Assembly (NCBI GenBank): GCA_002480345.1
Contig: DLBY01000092.1
Coordinates: 1 to 7,127, forward strand
Direction: 5' to 3'
Length of the DNA stretch: 7,127 bases
Origin: Phycisphaerales bacterium UBA7812
Lineage (GTDB): Bacteria; Planctomycetota; Phycisphaerae; Phycisphaerales; UBA1924
Shown here piece by piece: positions 1-4,581 of the stretch (position 1 is the first letter of the stretch; the number at the start of each line of letters is the position of its first letter). Below the pieces are notes generated by a model. That model saw only the letters and a list, made by a program, of their open reading frames with translations, made no database searches and was not told the origin of the DNA. A program made the position numbers and the translations under genes.

Positions 1-792
1 GCCAGCGACCGGGTCTTCCAGCCCGGCGTGCACGCGCGGTCGGACCCGGTCTATCAGCTGGCGCGGACCTTCTTCCGCAGCGACGCGGTCCGCGACCTCG
101 TCTCGATGTCCGCGGTGCGCGCGCGGAAGACGACATGGCGGACCCCCTCCAGCGATCCCGCTCGCGAGCGTGAGCTGAACTGGAGGCTCAACCCCGAGCT
201 CTCGACGGGGCTCGCGGGCGAATGGGGCACGCATCAGTTCGAGGTCTTCCAGTGGTACCTCGACCGCTTCCCGGTCTCGGTCAGCGGGTACGGCGACATC
301 CGCCTACACAAAGACGGTCGCGAGATCGCGGACACGATCGCGTGTGCGCTCACCTTCGACGACGGCGCCAGACTCGACTACAACGCGACGCTCGCGAACT
401 CGTACGAGGGCATGCACGAGCTGTTCCGCGGGACGAACGCGTCGATCAAGCTCGCGTGGAGCCACGGCTGGATGTTCAAGGAAGCGGATGCGCCGACACA
501 GGGCTGGGAGGTGTACGCGAACCGCCAGCAGTTCCACAACGACGAGGGCATCACGCTGATCGCGGGGGCGACCAAGCTCGCGGAGCAGGGCAAGCTCAAG
601 GAGGGCGTGGGCCTGCCCTACACCCCGCTGCGGTACGCGCTGCAGGACTTCCTGAAGTCGTGCGCCGAGGGCACGCCCCCGGTGACCAGCGCCGAGGACG
701 GGATGCGGGCGACGATCGTGGGCATCCTCGCGGATCAGGCGGTGCGCGAGAAGACGACGATCTCGATCGACCCGGGGTTGATGCGCGCGTGA
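1..792 (+). CDS. Gfo/Idh/MocA family oxidoreductase, C-terminal part (5' end outside window)
   Basis: The frame is open from the first base to the TGA at 790-792 and gives 263 residues, so the start and the N-terminal Rossmann NAD(P)-binding domain lie upstream. The visible part matches the second half of this family: a VFQPGVHARSDP segment at residues 5-16, followed by the alpha/beta substrate domain. GEWGTHQFEVFQW at 73-85 carries the family's conserved His (residue 78), usually placed at the active site. The end has the common LPYTPLRYALQDFL and EGTPPVTSAEDGMRAT pattern (from 205 on). Members oxidise or reduce sugars and sugar-like compounds with NAD(P). Planctomycetes carry many copies, often with a Tat signal, but the N-terminus that would show export is missing here. 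The next gene on the same strand starts 145 bases downstream. Family is secure; substrate is unknown. Confidence 0.9.
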   Translation, partial: ASDRVFQPGVHARSDPVYQLARTFFRSDAVRDLVSMSAVRARKTTWRTPSSDPARERELNWRLNPELSTGLAGEWGTHQFEVFQWYLDRFPVSVSGYGDIRLHKDGREIADTIACALTFDDGARLDYNATLANSYEGMHELFRGTNASIKLAWSHGWMFKEADAPTQGWEVYANRQQFHNDEGITLIAGATKLAEQGKLKEGVGLPYTPLRYALQDFLKSCAEGTPPVTSAEDGMRATIVGILADQAVREKTTISIDPGLMRA

Positions 793-799
793 GAGATCC

Positions 800-819
800 C
801 GCGAGCGTCCGAACTCGCG
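800..819 (+). terminator. Hairpin just after the oxidoreductase stop
   Basis: A 6-bp stem (CGCGAG with CTCGCG) closes an 8-base loop, 7 bases after the stop codon. No T-run follows, so it is either a 3'-end stabilising hairpin or a weak terminator. It could be chance in GC-rich DNA. Confidence 0.3.
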
Positions 820-893
820 TATCAGGGCCCCCGGGGCGTGAGCGACGGGTCGGGGATGCACGATCGGCGAATCGGAACATCGGTCCCGCCACG

Positions 894-921
894 GCCCGGC
901 GCTGACGCTTCGGGCTCTTTT
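894..921 (+). terminator. Intrinsic-terminator-like hairpin with T-tract, in the leader of the next gene
   Basis: GCCCG (894-898) pairs with CGGGC (911-915). Inside it, GCG (899-901) pairs with CGC (906-908) around a CTGA loop, with a two-T bulge. The stem is followed directly by TCTTTT (916-921), the classic form of a Rho-independent terminator. It could end the oxidoreductase transcript. It lies only 16 bases before the ATG at 938, too close for a normal promoter in between, so any transcript of the next gene must pass through it. That makes an attenuator role possible. Confidence 0.5.
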
Positions 922-926
922 CGGAA

Positions 927-932
927 AAGGAA
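927..932 (+). promoter_or_regulatory. Ribosome binding site of the cytochrome-like gene
   Basis: AAGGAA lies 5 bases before the ATG at 938 and supports that start. Its first bases belong to an AAAAG run (925-929) that can pair with CTTTT at 917-921 across a CGG loop. This would partly hide the site in the RNA. Confidence 0.6.
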
Positions 933-937
933 CTCGG

Positions 938-1723
938 ATGGCCTCAACTCCCCCCCGCTGTCTCCGTGATCTCGGGCTCTTCGCCCGGTTCGGCGTGCTG
1001 TGCACCGTGCTGACGCTGCTGGGGGGTACGGCCGCATCGGGCATGTTCCTGTACCTCAAGCAGGAGAAACGCGACGAGCGGGCGGGGCTGACCGTCGATG
1101 ACATCAAGGGGCACTACCACGGGATGTCCACCAAGGCGCCGCTGCTGGTGGCATTGCAGGACGGGCACCCCAACGAGCTGACGGACAGCGATCTGCCCGA
1201 GGTCGAGCGACAGGCCCTGATCGACTGGCTGACGGGCGACCGGGTGAGCAGGGACTTTGACAACTTCGACCTGGGCGACATGGCGCCCTCGGAGATCATG
1301 GCGGTGAGCTGCCTGGATTGTCACTCGCGGACGAGCGAGGGCGAGCACGCGGCCCCCGGGGTCCCGCTTGAATACTGGGACGATGTCGAACCGCTGGCGG
1401 CGAGCCGGGAGATCTCGCCGGTGAGCATCGAGATCCTCGCGGCGAGCACGCACACGCACGCGCTGGGTCTCAGCGCGGTGACGCTGGTGCTGGCGTGGCT
1501 GGCGCTGCTGACGAGTTGGCCGAGAGCGATCGTCGGGCTGCTCGTCGGCGCGACGGGGCTGGGCTTGCTGCTCGACATCGGCTCGTGGTGGCTGACGCGC
1601 GAGTGGATCGAATTCGCCTACCTGATCATGGGCGCGGGCGCGGTCTACAACGGCGGGATGGTGCTGCTGGGGCTGCTCGTCATCGGGGATGTGCTGCTGC
1701 CGGGGAAGAAGGCGACGGATTAG
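938..1723 (+). CDS. Membrane-anchored single-haem c-type cytochrome-like protein
   Basis: The product is 261 residues and I do not recognise a named family. One hydrophobic helix lies at about residues 13-39, a soluble part at 40-170, then three helices at about 172-192, 197-217 and 225-250. The soluble part has one CLDCH haem-c attachment site (125-129), so this region should face the periplasm. Upstream of it GHYHG (58-62) and a Pro-Leu-Leu-x-Ala-Leu stretch ending in GHP (76-78) resemble sequences I associate with planctomycete haem proteins. HTH at 172-174 sits where the second helix begins and could supply a haem or metal ligand. The likely role is electron transfer at the membrane, with partners unknown. 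The start is supported by AAGGAA 5 bases upstream. The gene follows the oxidoreductase on the same strand and ends inside the stop region of the convergent isomerase gene. Haem attachment is well supported; function is inferred. Confidence 0.8.
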   Translation: MASTPPRCLRDLGLFARFGVLCTVLTLLGGTAASGMFLYLKQEKRDERAGLTVDDIKGHYHGMSTKAPLLVALQDGHPNELTDSDLPEVERQALIDWLTGDRVSRDFDNFDLGDMAPSEIMAVSCLDCHSRTSEGEHAAPGVPLEYWDDVEPLAASREISPVSIEILAASTHTHALGLSAVTLVLAWLALLTSWPRAIVGLLVGATGLGLLLDIGSWWLTREWIEFAYLIMGAGAVYNGGMVLLGLLVIGDVLLPGKKATD

Positions 1724-2664
1724 GCCATCTCGTCGCGGACCTTCTCCAGCAGCTTCTTGGTCAGCATGATGCCCTCGTGCTCGCTGACGCCCTTGCCTTC
1801 CCACTCGATGCCGACCCAGCCGTGGTAGCCCGCGTCGGTGACGATCTTCATCATCCTGCGGAAGTCGGTCTGGGATTCGTACCCGTTCTCGTCGAAATCG
1901 CGTGATTTCGCGCTCACGGCCTTTGCGAAGGGCATCATCTCCTTGACGCCCACATAGCGGTCGTACCACATCTCGGGCAGGTCGGCCTTGCTCCAATCGA
2001 AGCAGAAGTTGCCAAAATCGGGCAGCGTGCCGCAACGGGGGTGATCGACCATCTTCATGACGCCCGCGAGCCAGGTGCCGTTGCTGCTCAGCCCGCCGTG
2101 GTTCTCCACGATGACATTGAGGTCCATCGCGGCGCCGACCTCGGTGAGCCGGCGGAGCCCGTCGGCGGCGAGTTTCTGCTGCTCCTCGAACGAGCCCTCG
2201 CTCGCGGCGTTGACACGGATCGAGTGGCAGCCCAGCGTCTTCGCGGCGTGGAGCCACTTGCGGTGGTTCTCGATCGTCTGCGCCCGCTCGCTCTCGCTCG
2301 GCGCACCGATGCGGCCCTCACCGTCGACCATGATGAGCAGCTGGGTCACGCCGTGGTCCTTCGCCCGGGTGTTCATCTGCGCGAGGTACGCGTCGTCGGT
2401 CGCCTTATCCTTGAAGAAGGCGTTGACATACTCGATCGCCTCGATGCCGTAGATCTCCCGCGCGGTCTTCGCGAAATCGAGGTGCTCGAGTTCATCGCTG
2501 AACAGCGCGTTGTGGAGCGACCACTGGGCGAGAGAGATGCGGTACGGCGGCGCGGTTTCCGACCGCGACGCGAACGCCGGAAGCGTCGCGGCCGCGGCAC
2601 CGACGACGGACAGCGCGACGAAATCCCGACGGGAGAGGGCGGCGGCGTTGGAGCGGTCGTTCAT
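1720..2664 (-). CDS. Tat-exported TIM-barrel sugar phosphate isomerase/epimerase-like protein
   Basis: The product is 314 residues. A Tat signal is visible: SRRDFVAL at 11-18, an Ala-rich hydrophobic stretch, and a likely cleavage after AFA (residue 32), so the mature protein acts outside the cytoplasm. The rest fits the xylose-isomerase-like TIM-barrel family: ISLAQWSLHNALF (43-55), IEAIEYVNAFF (74-84), VENHGG with Glu187, LPDFGNF with Asp216, and VGIEWEG with Glu287. Glu187, Asp216 and Glu287 match usual metal-ligand positions. The histidines often seen after the Asp and before the strand-7 Lys appear to be Asn219 and Ser251. Family members isomerise or epimerise sugars, and some exported relatives act on oxidised sugars. 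I chose the ATG at 2664 because the Tat motif then sits at the normal distance and AGGGA lies 8 bases upstream. The frame stays open further upstream, but that part does not look like protein. The substrate is unknown. Confidence 0.88.
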   Translation of the reverse strand: MNDRSNAAALSRRDFVALSVVGAAAATLPAFASRSETAPPYRISLAQWSLHNALFSDELEHLDFAKTAREIYGIEAIEYVNAFFKDKATDDAYLAQMNTRAKDHGVTQLLIMVDGEGRIGAPSESERAQTIENHRKWLHAAKTLGCHSIRVNAASEGSFEEQQKLAADGLRRLTEVGAAMDLNVIVENHGGLSSNGTWLAGVMKMVDHPRCGTLPDFGNFCFDWSKADLPEMWYDRYVGVKEMMPFAKAVSAKSRDFDENGYESQTDFRRMMKIVTDAGYHGWVGIEWEGKGVSEHEGIMLTKKLLEKVRDEMA

Positions 2665-2672
2665 ATCGTCGA

Positions 2673-2677
2673 TCCCT
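2673..2677 (-). promoter_or_regulatory. Ribosome binding site of the isomerase-like gene
   Basis: Read on the minus strand, AGGGA lies 8 bases before the ATG at 2664. It decides this start over the longer open frame upstream. Confidence 0.5.
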
Positions 2678-2760
2678 GCATCAAAGGAGGAATGGTGCCA
2701 AGCGAGTGAAGAGCGTATCGCGGCGCACTCGTGAGCACCAGCCTGCTTTGCCGGTGTGCG

Positions 2761-2789
2761 TTGACCCCCCGTAGCGGGCCCGCTAGGCT
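2761..2789 (+). promoter_or_regulatory. Sigma-70-type promoter for the radical SAM gene
   Basis: TTGACC (2761-2766) and TAGGCT (2784-2789) are separated by exactly 17 bases. The first matches the -35 consensus at five of six positions; the second keeps the T, A and final T of the -10. Transcription would begin near 2796 and leave a leader of about 200 bases before the ATG at 2995. I found no equally good promoter for the divergent isomerase-like gene. Confidence 0.65.
2772..2785. promoter_or_regulatory. Perfect 14-bp palindrome in the promoter spacer (possible operator)
   Basis: TAGCGGGCCCGCTA is identical to its reverse complement. It fills most of the -35/-10 spacer and includes the first two bases of the -10. 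A dimeric repressor bound there would block the promoter, so an operator is a natural reading. A GC-rich palindrome can also arise by chance, and no regulator gene is in the window. Confidence 0.4.
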
Positions 2790-2795
2790 CCCTCC

Positions 2796-2994
2796 GGCTT
2801 AGATCCCTGTCCTGATCGTGTCCCGTTTGGGTTCGTGGTCGCTGGGCTTCGGGGGTTGTCTCGCCCTGCCGGGGTGATGGGCCACCAGGAAGACTGAATC
2901 GCCGAGAGGCGACACACGAGGAGCGGCGGCGATCCGAGGCGTCCGTCCGCGCCCCCACCGCGATGGCAGCGTCTGCGACCGAAAGGACGGCTTG
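2796..2994 (+). other. Long 5' leader of the radical SAM gene, no recognised RNA family
   Basis: About 200 bases lie between the predicted transcription start and the ATG at 2995, and they contain no convincing gene. A small hairpin at 2899-2912 has a TCGCC/GGCGA stem and a GAGA (GNRA-type) tetraloop. A six-codon ORF (Met-Gly-His-Gln-Glu-Asp, 2877-2897) ends just before it, with only a weak ribosome site. I do not recognise a riboswitch. The other part of this gene-free stretch, 2665-2760, holds the leader of the divergent isomerase-like gene. Confidence 0.35.
2982..2987 (+). promoter_or_regulatory. Ribosome binding site of the radical SAM gene
   Basis: AAAGGA lies 7 bases before the ATG at 2995. 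A TTG directly before that ATG (2992-2994) would add only one residue, and the ATG has the better spacing. Confidence 0.6.
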
Positions 2995-4395
2995 ATGGAT
3001 CGACCACTGACCGAGCATACGAAGTTCCGCGCGATCACCCGCTCGAACATCGAGAAGCTCGGTCAATGGGCGCATCTGGACTCGGACCTCCGGGAGGCAG
3101 CCGAGGTCGTGTCGCTGGTGCTCCCCTTCCGCACCAACGCGTATGTGTGCGATGAACTGATCGACTGGGACCGCGTCCCGGACGACCCGATCTACCAGCT
3201 CACCTTCCCGCAGCGCGGGATGCTGACCGACGAGCAGTTCGAGCGGATTCGGGTCGCGAAGGAGGCCGCCGACGCGGATGACGCGCACAAGCCCCTATTG
3301 GACGCGGAGATCAGCCGGGTGCGGCTGGAGTTGAACCCGCATCCCGCGGGGCAGATGACGCACAATGTGCCCCGAGTGGACGGGGACCCGATCGAGGGGA
3401 TGCAGCACAAGTACCGCGAGACCACGCTGTTTTTCCCGAGCCATGGACAGACCTGCCATGCGTACTGCACCTTCTGCTTCCGCTGGGCGCAGTTCGTGGG
3501 GATCGAAGATCTGAAGTTCGCGAGCAGAGAAGCGGACCAGCTCGCGCGGTACCTCAAGCAGAACAAGCGGGTCACCGATGTGCTCTTCACCGGGGGAGAC
3601 CCGATGGTGATGAAGGCGCGCGTGCTGGAGCGATATCTCGAGCCGATCCTCGAGATCGAGAGCGTGCGCACGATCCGGATCGGGACCAAGTCGGTCGGCT
3701 ACTGGCCCCAGCGGTATGTGACCGACATCGACGCGGACGACACGCTGCGGCTGTTCGAGCGTGTTGTCGAACGCGGCAAGCACCTCGCGATCATGGGGCA
3801 CTACTCGCACGCCGTCGAACTCTCCACGCGGGTCTCTCGGGAAGCGGTGCGTCGGATCCGTTCGACAGGCGCGAACATCCGCATGCAGAGCCCGGTGATC
3901 CGGCATGTGAACGACGACGCGGGCGCGTGGGTGGACCTCTGGACCCGCGGGACGCAGATGGGGCTGATCCCCTACTACATGTTCGTGGAGCGCGACACCG
4001 GGGCGAAGTCCTACTTCGACATGCCGCTGGTCCGCTGCTGGAACATCTTCCGGAACGCGTACCAGCAGGTTCCGGGGACCGCGCGCACGGTTCGGGGCCC
4101 CAGCATGTCGTGCTTCCCGGGGAAGGTGCACATCCTCGGGATCGCGGACATCGGGGACGAGCAGGCGTTCGTGCTCGAATTCCTGCAGGCCCGCGAGCCC
4201 GACATGGTGCGCCGGCCCTTCTTCGCGAAGTACGACCCGAAGGCGACCTGGTACGACCAACTCGAGCCCTTCGGGAAGGGGGACGAGCCGTTCTTCATCG
4301 AACCCGACGCGGAAACCGGCATGCCGGTCAGCCTGAAGGTCTCTGCGAGCGGTGGAGAGAGATCCCGGTCGCGCGGCGCCCCGGCCCGTCGGTGA
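2995..4395 (+). CDS. KamA-family (lysine 2,3-aminomutase-like) radical SAM protein
   Basis: The product is 466 residues. CHAYCTFC (154-161) is the CxxxCxxC motif holding the 4Fe-4S cluster that cleaves S-adenosylmethionine, and TGGDP (199-203) is the usual SAM-contact motif after strand 2. The order HKYRETTLFF, cluster, TGGDPMV, then a long radical SAM barrel is typical of KamA-type proteins. Lysine 377 in FPGK (374-377) fits the position of the lysine that binds pyridoxal phosphate in aminomutases. It departs from true lysine 2,3-aminomutase: the Gly-rich PGGGGK loop is replaced, a Ser occupies the place of the substrate-binding Asp seven residues before the Lys, and there is no C-terminal cysteine cluster for zinc (all cysteines are 52, 154, 158, 161, 348, 373). 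The last 15 or so residues are an Arg/Ser-rich tail. It is probably a PLP-dependent aminomutase of unknown substrate, transcribed alone from the promoter at 2761. Family confidence is high; reaction confidence is low. Confidence 0.88.
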   Translation: MDRPLTEHTKFRAITRSNIEKLGQWAHLDSDLREAAEVVSLVLPFRTNAYVCDELIDWDRVPDDPIYQLTFPQRGMLTDEQFERIRVAKEAADADDAHKPLLDAEISRVRLELNPHPAGQMTHNVPRVDGDPIEGMQHKYRETTLFFPSHGQTCHAYCTFCFRWAQFVGIEDLKFASREADQLARYLKQNKRVTDVLFTGGDPMVMKARVLERYLEPILEIESVRTIRIGTKSVGYWPQRYVTDIDADDTLRLFERVVERGKHLAIMGHYSHAVELSTRVSREAVRRIRSTGANIRMQSPVIRHVNDDAGAWVDLWTRGTQMGLIPYYMFVERDTGAKSYFDMPLVRCWNIFRNAYQQVPGTARTVRGPSMSCFPGKVHILGIADIGDEQAFVLEFLQAREPDMVRRPFFAKYDPKATWYDQLEPFGKGDEPFFIEPDAETGMPVSLKVSASGGERSRSRGAPARR

Positions 4396-4434
4396 GAACG
4401 GATCCTCGCGAATGTCCGGGGTTTGCTTCCCGAA

Positions 4435-4508
4435 TCAGGGCGACACGATTCGAACGTGCGACCTCGTGGTCCCAAACCACGCGCTCTACCAAGCTGAGCT
4501 ACGCCCTG
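4435..4508 (-). tRNA. tRNA-Pro (anticodon UGG)
   Basis: Read on the minus strand, this is a full 74-base cloverleaf. The acceptor stem is CAGGGCG with CGCCCTG and an unpaired A at the 3' end. The D-arm is GCTC/GAGC around AGCTTGGTA. The anticodon stem is CGTGG/CCACG with loop TTTGGGA, giving anticodon TGG. The variable loop is AGGTC, and the T-arm is GCACG/CGTGT with loop TTCGAAT and one G-U pair. A C at position 1 and the AGCTTGGTA D-loop are typical of bacterial tRNA-Pro. It reads proline codons, mainly CCA and by wobble others. The 3' CCA is not encoded (TTC follows), so a CCA-adding enzyme is needed. It faces the radical SAM gene tail to tail and lies 73 bases downstream of the GspK-like gene. 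Confidence 0.96.
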
Positions 4509-4511
4509 CAC

Positions 4512-4528
4512 GCGGGCCTCAGGCCCGC
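4512..4528 (-). other. GC-rich hairpin just upstream of the tRNA
   Basis: GCGGGCC and GGCCCGC form a perfect 7-bp stem around a three-base loop, 3 bases before the tRNA 5' end. No T-run follows. If the tRNA precursor includes this stretch, it forms a stable stem next to the RNase P cut site. Confidence 0.4.
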
Positions 4529-4547
4529 TTCACCGCGTGACTGTATC

Positions 4548-4575
4548 CGGGCGGGGGCCCCGAAGCACCCGCCCG
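4548..4575 (-). terminator. Probable terminator hairpin of the GspK-like gene
   Basis: On the minus strand it begins 6 bases after the stop codon. The stem is 11 bp with one mismatch (CGGGCGGGTGC with GCCCCCGCCCG) and the loop is TTCGGG. There is no T-tract after it, so it may stop transcription poorly or mainly protect the 3' end. Its position right after the stop favours a real role. Confidence 0.45.
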
Positions 4576-4581
4576 AATGAC

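Noticed and set aside
944..2257. Long minus-strand ORF across the cytochrome-like and isomerase-like genes
   Set aside because: It is Arg/His/Gln-rich without domain motifs and spans two well-supported genes. It is a shadow frame.
2692..2709. Plus-strand mini-ORF Met-Val-Pro-Ser-Glu after an AAAGGAGG sequence
   Set aside because: The ribosome site is only one base from the ATG and the ORF has five codons. It is more likely chance in the leader of the opposite-strand gene.
2850..2915. Possible cobalamin riboswitch in the radical SAM leader (a CCAGGAAGAC stretch resembles part of a B12 box)
   Set aside because: The rest of the B12 box and the other conserved cobalamin-riboswitch segments are not visible. 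The likeness is short and partial.
2665..3288. N-terminal extension of the isomerase-like protein through the upstream open frame
   Set aside because: It would bury the Tat signal in the middle of the protein, overlap the divergent promoter and gene, and read as low-quality sequence. The ATG at 2664 has a ribosome site.
4435..4508. tRNA-Pro as an integration site for a mobile element
   Set aside because: No integrase gene is in the window and I saw no repeated copy of the tRNA 3' end nearby.
4540..4545. TACAGT on the minus strand as a -10 box for tRNA-Pro
   Set aside because: No acceptable -35 hexamer lies 16-18 bases upstream. That stretch is the GC-rich terminator hairpin.
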